From Deltaproteobacteria bacterium (GTDB lineage: Bacteria; Desulfobacterota; DSM-4660; Desulfatiglandales; HGW-15): DNA of 64,000 bases. Positions within the stretch are counted from its first letter, which is position 1; each line of letters opens with the position of its first letter. The notes under the pieces were generated by a model. The model worked only from the letters and a program-made list of their open reading frames with translations. It searched no databases and was not told the DNA's origin. The stretch is taken from assembly GCA_019308745.1 (NCBI GenBank), contig JAFDHO010000004.1, forward strand, positions 48,319-112,318, given 5' to 3'. Shown here in pieces: positions 45,869 through 56,400 of this stretch. Both the position numbers and the translations under genes were made by a program.

Positions 45869-45901
45869 GTACTCGCCCTGCATCTACGCCAGGGCGAGTA
45901 C
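45869..45901 (-). terminator. Strong hairpin between TAXI receptor gene and TRAP permease gene
   Basis: gtactcgccctg-(9 nt)-cagggcgagtac perfect 12-bp stem; followed on minus strand by atcttttctt. Confidence 0.65.
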
Positions 45902-45930
45902 TCGGAGTTGACAGAAATGGAGCTCCAGGT

Positions 45931-46989
45931 CTACTTCTTCCTGAGCTCCTGCTGTTTCTTGAGCATCATATCCTGGTAGGCCTGGTTTTCCGCCTTCCAG
46001 AGGCCGATCTCCTTGAAATACCTGATTGCGCCTTCATGGTAGGGTACGGCCTTGTTCACAGGCCTGTATTTTGCCGACCAGTATTTTGCAGAAGGATGGA
46101 TATCTATGAACTCATCGTTGTGTTCAAGGATTGCCTTGACCACCCCGTAGATAATATCCGGGTGCACGGAAGCCCAGGTGAAGAAGCCGGTCTGGTAGCA
46201 GATCGCATTGGGCACAGGGCTCTTGTTGCGGAAACGGGGGTCGTTTGCTGCGATGTCCTGTACGTAGTAGCCGTCCATACGTGATACCACATACTCGGCC
46301 TGTTTCCGGGTGAGTGTAACGAACTTGGTCTCGCCCTTTGCTTCGTTGAGTTGCATGACAGCCCCGGGCACGACAGGATAGAGGATGGCATCCACCCTGC
46401 CCTCGATGAGACCCCTCAGGCCCTCCTTGATACTGGAGAACGCCAGGACGGCCTTGAGGTCCTTGACCGTCAATCCGGCTGAGGCGAGCTGGTGCTTGGT
46501 AATATCGTCGAACATGGGATTTGCCTTGAACTTGGCGTACACGACCTTTCCCCTCAGATCAGATATGTTCTTGATCCCCGTATCCGGGGTCGTCCAGAAC
46601 ATGAACATATAGTCGTGGCCTGCCATCACCGTGCGCACATCCTGGGGTCCCATCTTGGAATAAAGCCCTTTACCCAGAAACCCGTTCACCATGTCCGCCG
46701 AGTTTTGGCAGGCAAAGTGGGCCCTGCCCTGCTTCATCATCGGCATCCAGAGCTTCGGCCCACCCAAGGGCTGCACGATCCAGTTCTCTACCGGAGTATG
46801 GTTCTGTATGGGTTTTCCTATGCCCACGAGAATCATGTGGACGGTCGCCCCGGGCGCAGGGGAAATGGCAATGAGGTCCTTGGGCCACTGGGCCCCCCAC
46901 GCACCACTCCCTGCCCATAGGAAGACGGCCAGGGAAAAGATGGTGGTTACCATTGATACTTTCCCTCTTGGAAACTTCCTTGCCTTCAT
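45931..46989 (-). CDS. TAXI-family TRAP transporter solute-binding protein
   Basis: Signal peptide; NSADMVNGFLGKGLYSKMGPQDVRTVMAGHDYMF; adjacent to fused TRAP permease. Confidence 0.9.
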   Translation of the reverse strand: MKARKFPRGKVSMVTTIFSLAVFLWAGSGAWGAQWPKDLIAISPAPGATVHMILVGIGKPIQNHTPVENWIVQPLGGPKLWMPMMKQGRAHFACQNSADMVNGFLGKGLYSKMGPQDVRTVMAGHDYMFMFWTTPDTGIKNISDLRGKVVYAKFKANPMFDDITKHQLASAGLTVKDLKAVLAFSSIKEGLRGLIEGRVDAILYPVVPGAVMQLNEAKGETKFVTLTRKQAEYVVSRMDGYYVQDIAANDPRFRNKSPVPNAICYQTGFFTWASVHPDIIYGVVKAILEHNDEFIDIHPSAKYWSAKYRPVNKAVPYHEGAIRYFKEIGLWKAENQAYQDMMLKKQQELRKK

Positions 46990-47263
46990 TTGGATACCTC
47001 CTTTGATAAGAGTTGAAGATCAGAACGCCTATGCCGCCCCATAAAGACCCTGCGTCTTTGCCAAAGAAGCCTGACAGTCAACCAAAATATAATACCATTC
47101 GACCATTTTTGATAAGTTCGTAAGATAGGCAAAAGGCCGGCCATTGTCAACGTCAAACAGACCGCAGGAATGAAGCCCCCGCAGCAACCCGCAAAACACT
47201 TCGGTTAATGCAAGGAAGCATCCTGGCCAAGAGGACCAGGCTTTTCAGGACAAAACAAACTCA

Positions 47264-48472
47264 TCACTTACAAGGCCAATGCCTCAATCCGCGGACAAAG
47301 AATACCAAAGCAAGGGCACTTGAAAGGGCTGAAACAAGGACAGTTCCGTACAAACCGGATGCCAACCATACGTGCCCTCCTATGACCGCACCCAGGGCTC
47401 GCCCCAGGCCTGCCGCCGAAAAGAACGCGGCCATCATGGTCGCCCGGGCCTCCGGCAAGAGCTCCGTTGACAGAGAGAGGGTTGTCACGATAGTGAACTC
47501 GAACAGGAAGAAGATGATGAACAGGGCACCCAGAGCGGTCAAGACCCTATGGCCCCAGAGGGGTAATAAGAAATAGCAGAAGATGGTGAGGACAAGGCCT
47601 CCAATTGAGCAACGCTTGAGGCCCAATCGGCCTGCAATAAGTGCGGTCAGGAATTCACCTCCAAGCTCGGCGGCCCCTATCACACTGGTACCAAATCCTA
47701 GGGCTACGATGGAGAGATGGAACCTCTTCTCCATCCACGCACCATAGACGACAAAGAGGTTGTCATTGGCAAGACTGAACAAAAGGCAAAAGACCAGCAT
47801 TCCCTTGACACTTCCTTTTGACCCAAGAAGGTTCCATAGGTTTTTCACCTTGGCCACCCTTTGGCCTTGTTGAGTGCCTTCGAGGTCCTTCAGCACAGCA
47901 CGGTAAAGCAGCATACCTGCTAATAACCCCATGACACCCATGCACAAAAAGGGCGATCGCCAGCCCCAGGCCTGGATGGCGAGACCTATGGCCGGGATAC
48001 CAACCAATGCGCTCCCCGCCCAGCTTATCTCCATGAGCCCGATTGCGGTGGCCCTCTGCCGAAAAGGGACCGTCACTCCCACGTGGGCCTGGAGAGCCAG
48101 GTCAAAGATGCTCTTGCCCAAGCCCGCCAGGAACAAGGTGATCAGAATGACATGGTAATAGGGAAAGAGGCCCGCGGCAGCCATTCCAACTACGAGCATC
48201 CCCAGACCTGCCAGCATCGTCCGTTTGTAACCGAACCGATCGGCGATTGGCCCGAAAAGAATTCCCAAAATGGACGTTGCCTGATTTACTCCAATAAGGG
48301 AGGTGATTGCAGTAAGAGGGACCCCCAGTCCGGTGCTGAGGGAGGGCGCGAACGGGTAGACGAACCTCCGGGCCGTGTTAAGGACGAGCTTGCACACCAT
48401 GGCAACACCGATCAACAGGACCGGCGAACCCGCGGCATCGGGGTGTGTGCTTGCACTGTTTGTGGCTTCCAT
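47264..48472 (-). CDS. Major facilitator superfamily transporter
   Basis: 12-TM-like hydrophobic pattern, FGPIADRFGYKRTMLAGLGML. Confidence 0.9.
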   Translation of the reverse strand: MEATNSASTHPDAAGSPVLLIGVAMVCKLVLNTARRFVYPFAPSLSTGLGVPLTAITSLIGVNQATSILGILFGPIADRFGYKRTMLAGLGMLVVGMAAAGLFPYYHVILITLFLAGLGKSIFDLALQAHVGVTVPFRQRATAIGLMEISWAGSALVGIPAIGLAIQAWGWRSPFLCMGVMGLLAGMLLYRAVLKDLEGTQQGQRVAKVKNLWNLLGSKGSVKGMLVFCLLFSLANDNLFVVYGAWMEKRFHLSIVALGFGTSVIGAAELGGEFLTALIAGRLGLKRCSIGGLVLTIFCYFLLPLWGHRVLTALGALFIIFFLFEFTIVTTLSLSTELLPEARATMMAAFFSAAGLGRALGAVIGGHVWLASGLYGTVLVSALSSALALVFFVRGLRHWPCK

Positions 48473-48631
48473 TGTCCGGTCTATCCGAGCATCCTTTCAC
48501 GTCAAATCAATGCAGCGGGCCACTCGGTTGGAACCTGGTCCCGTCTCTCGGCACATCATTGAATGCTCTCGTCCAGGGGATGCAGTGATTTCATGAAAGG
48601 GGTCGCCAGCCTTGACAGGCCCATGGGGCGA

Positions 48632-50584
48632 TCAATCGAGCCCTTTGCCGGCAAATTTCCCCCTTTGCTTCCTGTAGTATTCGATTCCCTCCTGAGCGAG
48701 AGTTATGGCTTCATCAATCGCCTTCAGGGCCTCCTCCGGGAAGCCGTTTGCATAGTAAGCCTCGGCCAGGGTATCGAGAAACACAGGTGATCGGTTCATC
48801 CTGACGGCCTTCCGGGCCAGAACCAGTGCCTGCTTCTCATCTCTCAGATGCCTGTCAGGAGCAGTGACCAGCAACCATGCCAGGTTGTTCAGCACCACGG
48901 GTTGATTCTCGTCCAGGGTCAGGGCCTTTTCATAGGCCTTGATGGCCTCCCCATACTTTCCCATTTGGTGATAGACCATGGCAAGGTTCTGGTGGAGGGA
49001 CACGTTGTCGGGGTCTTCGGCCAGTTGTTGCTTCAGTCCTTTCAGCACCAGATGATAGGTAATGCTCTCCTTTGTCGGACTGAAGTTGAGAAAGTAACCC
49101 AGGCCTATCATGGCTGCCATGTACAGGGTGAAGGAGACCACCAGGAACCTATTGTGCCTCCTCACAAGGTGGGGGTCTTTCTGGAGTCGACGGAGGAAAT
49201 CAACCCTTTGTCCGATGCTGAAGTGATGCCAACTGGGCAGATCCCGGATCTTCCCGCTCAGGAGAGCGATCTTTTCTAGGGAACTTATAGTGTGCCCGGG
49301 GGCTCCCATCAGGACGGCGGAGTGGAGGTCCGCCTGCCGTTCAAAATGGCGCATGAAAAACCCCATCACATATCTGAAGTAAAGGAACATGGCAAACAGC
49401 AGGGGCAGGCTGACTGCTATATAGAAGAGATTGGTTGTTTCCGGCGTGCCCTTTGTGAAGAGGTCCTGGAAGAGGGGTTGGGTCGCAAAGAAGGCGTAAA
49501 AGATGTCAAAGAGGCCCGAAAACAGGACCATAAACCCCATGAAAAAGAAGACATAGAAGAGCATGTGCCGGTATTTCCCGTGTCCAACCTCATGGGCCAC
49601 AACGGCCTTCAATTCCTCCACGCTGAGCATCTCCATGAGGGTGTCGGTAACCAGGATGTAGCGATATCTGGGCACGATTCCCATAATCCCTGCCGTCATC
49701 ATCCGCCCTTCGAAGATGGGCCAGCGGAGGATGTCGCGGTACCTGAACCCGACTGAGGCCAGAAATCCCCTGAGTTCCCTGGCCTTCTCCGATGGTCCCA
49801 GGGACCTGCAGCCCCACCAGGATTGGACGAAGCGGGGCATGAAGATCACCAGAACGACCAGGAAAGTACCGAAAAAGACCACCTGGCCGTGGGGTTTGTT
49901 CAAGAGGCCCTCCGGCCTTGATAGGGGTGTCAGTCCGAGCAGGTCATAGATGAGGGTGAGGACTACCCAAGGAAAGAGGATCGGCAGATTGAGCTTTAGA
50001 TTGGAGAATATGAAGGATTTCCTGCTGACCACTGTTTGAAAGGCAAACCTGTACGCTGGATAGGCATAATACCAGATCGTGACCAGATAGCCTATGAAAA
50101 GGGATATGCCGAAGAGTCCCTGCATCACTGAAAAGTGTTTCAGTCCCGGGATGCTCCCTATCCAGAACTTCAGGTTGAACAGGTAGACAGCTAGGGCATA
50201 AAGGAGAATCGCAAAGACCGATAACCTCAGTACCTGGGACTGGTAGGCGCGGGAAAAGCTGAGGTCACCTGGATTTTCCTGCTGACCCTGCCTCAACAGG
50301 CGCCCGAAGGCCCATTTGCAATAGATGGCGAAGAGGGCCCATGAGGACAGCACCATGAAAACCGTGTAGACAAGGGGAGTATCGATTCTTGCAGGAGGAA
50401 CACTTATATTGTAGATCAGAAGAACGATGATGAAGTATATGATATTATTGAACATAACGTCCTTGAAGTCATCTCTCTCCAGGGACCCACCCCCTCCCCA
50501 CATCATTTTGCCGGAGAGGTGAGAGGTCCCTGTGGATTCAAACTGATAATGGGAACCACTGCTCTCCCCTCGGTCTTGCCTCAA
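48632..50584 (-). CDS. Membrane M48-family metallopeptidase with C-terminal TPR repeats (start may be 50455)
   Basis: VVAHEVGHGKYRHML HEXXH motif, multiple TM segments, TPR AMVYHQMGKYGEAIKAYEKALTLDE. Confidence 0.88.
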   Translation of the reverse strand: MRQDRGESSGSHYQFESTGTSHLSGKMMWGGGGSLERDDFKDVMFNNIIYFIIVLLIYNISVPPARIDTPLVYTVFMVLSSWALFAIYCKWAFGRLLRQGQQENPGDLSFSRAYQSQVLRLSVFAILLYALAVYLFNLKFWIGSIPGLKHFSVMQGLFGISLFIGYLVTIWYYAYPAYRFAFQTVVSRKSFIFSNLKLNLPILFPWVVLTLIYDLLGLTPLSRPEGLLNKPHGQVVFFGTFLVVLVIFMPRFVQSWWGCRSLGPSEKARELRGFLASVGFRYRDILRWPIFEGRMMTAGIMGIVPRYRYILVTDTLMEMLSVEELKAVVAHEVGHGKYRHMLFYVFFFMGFMVLFSGLFDIFYAFFATQPLFQDLFTKGTPETTNLFYIAVSLPLLFAMFLYFRYVMGFFMRHFERQADLHSAVLMGAPGHTISSLEKIALLSGKIRDLPSWHHFSIGQRVDFLRRLQKDPHLVRRHNRFLVVSFTLYMAAMIGLGYFLNFSPTKESITYHLVLKGLKQQLAEDPDNVSLHQNLAMVYHQMGKYGEAIKAYEKALTLDENQPVVLNNLAWLLVTAPDRHLRDEKQALVLARKAVRMNRSPVFLDTLAEAYYANGFPEEALKAIDEAITLAQEGIEYYRKQRGKFAGKGLD

Positions 50585-50792
50585 GAGACCGGGGGAAGAT
50601 GTACTCTAATCCCATTGGAGAGATTAGTCAATGGCACAGGGGGCCAGGGGCCTCCCTTGTCAAGGTGATCCTGTCTTTTGGATTTTCATTTGACAAACAT
50701 CATTGAGTCCAATATGGTAATTTGAATGTGGACAGATCTTGTTTCATTTTGAACTAAAAACTTTTTGCTTTACTCAGAAAGGAGCTCTCGTC

Positions 50793-51794
50793 ATGGAAAG
50801 GAAAAACGGACGTCTTTTCTTTATTTTTGTGGTAACAATCGCAATATTCAGCCTATTTGCCGGGTCTCCCCTCGCTGCATCAAAGAAAGTGGTCTTTGCT
50901 GATCTCAACTGGGACAGCGCCCAGGTACACAACCGTATCGCCGGACACATTATCCAGCATGGTTTTGGGTACAAGGTGGAATACATCCCCGGCGGGACCA
51001 TTCCGCTGTTTGCGGGGCTGAGCAGGGGAGATGTGGACATAAACATGGAGTGTTGGGTGGAAAACCAGCAAGAGGCCTATGACAAGGCCATCGCCGCCGG
51101 CAAGGTCATCGATCTAGGCAGTAATTATCCGGACAGTTGGCAGGGGTGGCTGGTTCCCACCTATGTCATCAAGGGAGATCCAAAAAGGGGAATCCAGCCC
51201 ATGGCACCCGACCTGAAATCCGTCTTTGACATGCCCAAGTACTGGAAGCTATTCCAGGACCCCGAATATCCTAGCAAGGGCCGTTTCTATTCCTGCATAC
51301 CCGGATGGGAGTGCGAGAAGATAAACGAAAAGAAGTTCAAGGCCTATGGCCTTGACAGGCACTACAATATCTTCCTGCCCGGCTCCGATGCGGCCCTGAA
51401 CGGGTCCATGGCGGCCGCTTACGAAAAGAGACAACCCTGGTTCGGGTATTATTGGGCACCCACATGGGTCCTCGGCAAATTGGACATGACCCCCTTGGAA
51501 GAGCCGAAATACGACGAAAAAGTATGGAAGGAAAACTATGCCTGCGCCTATCCTTCAGTCAGGGTGAACATCTTGGTTCATTCAGACCTCCCCAAGAAGG
51601 CGCCTGACGTTGTTGAGTTCCTCAAGAAGTATGAGACCACTCAGGGCCATGCCAATAAGTTTCTCGCATATATGAGGGATACCAAGGGGAGTTCCCAGGA
51701 CGCGGCCGTGTGGTTTCTCAAGAACTACCAATCCCTCTGGACCCAGTGGGTCTCACCACAAGTGGCGAGCAAGGTCAAGGCTGCCCTTCCCTAG
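50793..51794 (+). CDS. Glycine betaine/choline-type ABC transporter substrate-binding protein (OpuAC-like)
   Basis: Signal peptide; FADLNWDSAQVHNRIAGHIIQHGFGYKVEYIPGGTIPLFAGLSRGDVDINMECW. Confidence 0.85.
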   Translation: MERKNGRLFFIFVVTIAIFSLFAGSPLAASKKVVFADLNWDSAQVHNRIAGHIIQHGFGYKVEYIPGGTIPLFAGLSRGDVDINMECWVENQQEAYDKAIAAGKVIDLGSNYPDSWQGWLVPTYVIKGDPKRGIQPMAPDLKSVFDMPKYWKLFQDPEYPSKGRFYSCIPGWECEKINEKKFKAYGLDRHYNIFLPGSDAALNGSMAAAYEKRQPWFGYYWAPTWVLGKLDMTPLEEPKYDEKVWKENYACAYPSVRVNILVHSDLPKKAPDVVEFLKKYETTQGHANKFLAYMRDTKGSSQDAAVWFLKNYQSLWTQWVSPQVASKVKAALP

Positions 51795-51880
51795 ATTTGC
51801 CTTTCTTGGGAGAGAAAGGAAGCCTATTCGGGGAGCGAAGACACAAAGGCCGAAACCCCGGGCCGACGAGGTTCTCGGGG

Positions 51881-53398
51881 CTAATGAGGGGCCGCGGATT
51901 GGCCCCTCTCTCTTATGAACTCGATGTTTCCTCCGCTGGGAGGGAGGGTCGGATCACCGTCCAGGATGACGGTGACACCGTATCTCTGCTCGATTTCGGC
52001 GAGCTCCCGTCTCTTTCTGTTTTGCAGATAGGTCGCCACTTCCATGGGGAGGGTGCCGTGTACCTGGTTGACATCGCCCTTCCACACCCCCATCCAGATG
52101 CGGCGCAGGAAAGAGACGGCAGCCGACTCGACGGATCGCACCACACCCCTCCCCTGGCAAAAGGTGCACACCTGGTAGCTCCTCGACTCTATGGACGGCC
52201 TCAACCGCTGCCTCGTGAGTTCGAGGAGCCCGAACTTGGATATATGGGAGACATCGGTCTTGGCCCGGTCCTTTTTGAGCTCTTCTCGAATGACCTTCTC
52301 CACGGCCCTGATGTGGTTTCTGTCCTTCATATCAATGAAATCAATCACCACCAGACCCCCTATGTCCCTGAGACGCAATTGTCGTGCTATTTCGGAGGCG
52401 GCCTCCAGGTTGGTACGGTAGGCCGTGCTTTCCATGTCTTTTCCGATGGTTCCTCTGCCGGAATTGACATCCACGGAAATGAGCGCCTCGGTGGTATCAA
52501 TGACGATTGATCCCCCGGACTTCAACGGCACCTTGTTGCTGTAAATGGTCTCTATCTGCTTCTCTATCTCATACTGGTCAAAAATTGGTCGCTTGTCCTT
52601 GTAAAGCTTGACCTTCCTCTGGTTCCGCGGAGAGAGGATCTTCATGTAATCCTTGATCCTTATGAAGGTCTCTCGATCATCTACCAGGATCTCAGAGACA
52701 TCGTTCGTGAAATAGTCCCTCAATGTGCGAAATCCTATGTCCTGCTCCTTGTGGATGAGTGAAAGGGGCGGCGCTTCCTTCACGCGGCCCTTGATGTCTT
52801 TCCATACCCTCAGGAGTCGGTTCAGGTCCTTCGAAAGCTCACGCTTATTCTGACCCGCAGCCATGGTTCGGACGATATACCCGATGCCTTCGGGCAATTT
52901 CATTCTCCCCATCAAGGCCTTGAGCCTGTTTCTCTCTTCCTCATCCTCGATCTTTCGAGATACCCCGTTGGCGGTCCGGCCCGGTGTCAATACCAGGTAC
53001 CTGCCAGCGATCGATACGTAGGTGGTAAGATGGGCACCCTTGTGACCCGGCATTTCCTTGGTCACCTGGACCAATAGCTCTTGGCCCTTTTTCACCATCT
53101 TCTCTACCAAAGGGGCTCCTTTTTCATCTTTCGGAGCCTCCGGGCTCTCACAGTACTCCGGATGGATTTCCGTGGCAGGAAGAAAACCGTTCTTGTCAGC
53201 ACCATAGTTTACAAAGCAAGCCTGTAACCGCGGTTCGACCCTTTCAATAATACCCTTGTAAATGTTACCTGTTCTCAGTTCCGTTGTTGAGGTCTCGACA
53301 TAGAACTCGTCCAGCTTCCCATCCTTAATGAAAGCTACCCTGTACTCTTCGGGTTCGACCGCGTTTATCAACATCTTGGTCTTCATGGGTTGTACCAC
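51881..53398 (-). CDS. rng: Ribonuclease E/G family (RNase G-like)
   Basis: S1 region NIYKGIIERVEPRLQACFVNYG; DVNSGRGT; GLVVIDFIDMKD; CxxC Zn-link CTFCQGRG. Confidence 0.94.
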   Translation of the reverse strand: MVQPMKTKMLINAVEPEEYRVAFIKDGKLDEFYVETSTTELRTGNIYKGIIERVEPRLQACFVNYGADKNGFLPATEIHPEYCESPEAPKDEKGAPLVEKMVKKGQELLVQVTKEMPGHKGAHLTTYVSIAGRYLVLTPGRTANGVSRKIEDEEERNRLKALMGRMKLPEGIGYIVRTMAAGQNKRELSKDLNRLLRVWKDIKGRVKEAPPLSLIHKEQDIGFRTLRDYFTNDVSEILVDDRETFIRIKDYMKILSPRNQRKVKLYKDKRPIFDQYEIEKQIETIYSNKVPLKSGGSIVIDTTEALISVDVNSGRGTIGKDMESTAYRTNLEAASEIARQLRLRDIGGLVVIDFIDMKDRNHIRAVEKVIREELKKDRAKTDVSHISKFGLLELTRQRLRPSIESRSYQVCTFCQGRGVVRSVESAAVSFLRRIWMGVWKGDVNQVHGTLPMEVATYLQNRKRRELAEIEQRYGVTVILDGDPTLPPSGGNIEFIRERGQSAAPH

Positions 53399-53465
53399 CT
53401 TTAGGACATCAGTATCGTCGGATCTCTCTTGAATCTCCTTCCCAAAAGGAATGAGAGTCTTGGCC

Positions 53466-56400
53466 TCAATTCGAGGCCTTCAGCTCCCTTGAAAAGGCCA
53501 CCTTGAGGTTCTGCATGGTATTCCCCAGGACGTTCTTGTAGGCTTCGAGACGGGTCATGACCCCGGCCACTGCACTGTGTTCATCAAGTTCCAGGATGAG
53601 ATAGGGTTTGTTGCCCATGATATACTTATAGAAGTGCTCTATGAAGGAATCTGCACCGCAACTGAAATTGGTCAGATGCAGCCCAAAATAATTGTTCCTT
53701 GACTTGATGAATTTGGCCGTCCTCAAGATCTGAGCCCCAAGACCCCAGTACATCTTTGGGAAATCCGATAGGTCCACGGTACTGACATCGATGAAATCCA
53801 TGGGGATCCCCATGACGCCAATCTTGGCGAGATTCTGGCCGAGCCTCAGGTTGAGACGCTCATCGTAGAGGTTGTAAGGCCTTCCCGTCACTATGACAAG
53901 TGGCTCTTCTGGATCAAGAGATCTTATTATCTCTTGGCCCGTGCTTCGCATTTCCCTCAAGAAGGCATCCTGTCTCTCCAAAGCGTACTTGAGCGCCTTC
54001 TTGATCTCAGAAGGCCTTCGCTTGAGTCGCTTCGAAAGCTGTTCACTCAGCTCTATCCCTATCACGTCCGGCTCATATTTCAGGTGAATGGTGGGATTTA
54101 CAATGTTTTCCCTTTCAAGGTCCAGGGCCATCCGGACCATGTATTGGTTCGATTGGACCAGAGGACAATAATACCCGGTTTCTGTCTCAGCCGGCGTAAC
54201 CATATTGATTATAGAAGGCAAGAACAGATACCTGGTCTTTCCGGCCAACTCCTTCACGTGGCCGTGGGAGACCTTGACAGGATAACAGGTCTCGGCGGTC
54301 ATGGCCTCTATCCCGAGACTCGAGATGTGGCTGTTGGTTGGGGGAGTCAACAGGAGCCTGAATCCCAACCGGTCAAAGAAGTGGGCCCAGAGGACACTTG
54401 TCTGGAGGGTATAGAGGGCTCGCTGCATTCCCACCGTTGGTCTGCCCTCAACTTCCATTATCGGCTCGTTGCCCAGCTCGAGGTAAAGGCCTCCCATATG
54501 GGATTCCCATATCTCGTCCCTCAGTCTGAAATAGTTCTCGACCGTGCCGCCTTTTCCCCTTACGACCTCGTATCTCCCACACTCCCCTCCCCATATGCTC
54601 TTGCGCCCGTCGAAATCGTATATCTTGAGCTTACACTGGTTGTGGCAGCTCGGGTCGGCATGACATACCTTCTCTTTGAAGTCCATGCAATCAGCTATGG
54701 CGCTTTCCAGGCCCCTGAAGTTGCCTCCCTCAATAAACCCGGCCAGCATCTTTTCCTGCAGGCTGATCGCCGCACCGTAGGCCCCCAAGACTTCCCGGTG
54801 CTTGGGGACCAGGATGCGTCGCCCCAGAACGTTCTCAAAGGCGGCCACCACACCTTTGTTGAGCGATGGTCCGCCGAGAAACATCACCCTTTCACCGATC
54901 TTTCTCTTTCCAACGACCCTGTTGAGGTAATTGTGCACTATGGCATAGCACAGCCCCGCTATGAGGTCATCCCTCGGCACGCCCTTTTGATGGTAGGCTA
55001 CCAGGTCCGACTCCATGAAGACGGTACATCTTTCGGCCAGCTTTACTGGCTTGTCGGTGGACAGGGCGATAGCCTGGAACTCCTCCACGATATTGATTCC
55101 GTATTTGTTGGCCAATTCGTGAAGGAAACTGCCCGTACCTGCAGCGCAGACCTTGTTCATGTCGAAATCAAGGGGATAGGTATTGGATATGGAGATATAC
55201 TTGGAGTCCTGTCCCCCGATCTCAAATATCGTATCTATCTTCGGGTCTATCTCAACGGCTCCCCTGGCATGGGCCGTGATTTCGTCAATGATCAGGTCTG
55301 CGTTCAAGAAATCTCCCACCACATTCCTTCCCGAACCGGTGGTGGCCACGCCCCTTATCTCGACTCTTTCACCCAGGTCTTCAGACAGAGTCCGAAGGAG
55401 CCTCTGGGTCACCTCAATGGGCTTTCCCTGTGTATGAACGTAACTCTTGTGGATGATTTCCCTTTCTTCCGTTATAAGGGCGTATTTTGTCGTGGTGGAA
55501 CCTATGTCGATGCCGAGATAGACCGGAATCCTCCCAGTGGAGAGGATCGTCCTGACATCATTTTCCTTGGGGAACTCGGTTCTCTTCAGTTCCAGCTTAG
55601 GGGCACTTGGGATGGAGGCAAGGGTTTCCCCCTTTACGGGAGACGATTCCTTTAGTTTCACCGTGTTTTCCATACCCGACTCGAGTGCGTGCAGAGCAAC
55701 CCCCAGGGCACCCACCGAGGTGCTGTACTCCGGCACGATGAGTCCGGGGAAATACCCCTTGAAGGCCCGCACCTGCAGTTCGTTCAAGGACAGTCCTCCG
55801 ATGAAAAGGATAGGTTCTTGGAGCACCCTGTTCGAGACAATCGTGCTCATGTAGTTTCTTGCATTACCAATGTGCAACCCGTAGATGATGTCCTCGAGCC
55901 TCTCCCCCTTGTTCTGCAAGTGAATCATGTCCGACTTCGTAAAGACCGTGCACCTGCAGGCAACATTGGCGGGTTTATCGCTGCGGAGCCCCAGCTCGAT
56001 GAAATCCTTGAGGATCCTGTCTATCTGATCCTGGGAAATATCCACTTCTCGGTCATAGATGGATGTCGCAAGTCGCTGGGCCTGCTGATCTATGAAGGAC
56101 CCCGTCCCAGAGGCACAGGGGCCGTTTGTATTGAAATACTCCAGTTCCCAGCCCCGCTGGTCGTGCCGTATCTGGAAGAGAGCCGTATCCTGCCCGCCCA
56201 TGCTGATGATTGTTCTGACGTCCGGTCTTATAAACAGCGCCCCCTTTACCTGGCTTATGGTCTCGAATTCATAGCCGCACCCGAGTGCGTCGCTGATCTT
56301 TTGCCCGTGGTTCCCCGTGAAGGCCAATGCCTTCATGTTGTCCGGGCCAAACCTCTCCTTGAGGTCTTGGATGAGCCTGTTGACCTCCTCATCGACCCTG

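Noticed and set aside
53934-55655. Long + strand ORF (573 aa) opposite the activase gene
   Set aside because: Antisense shadow of a well-supported coding region.
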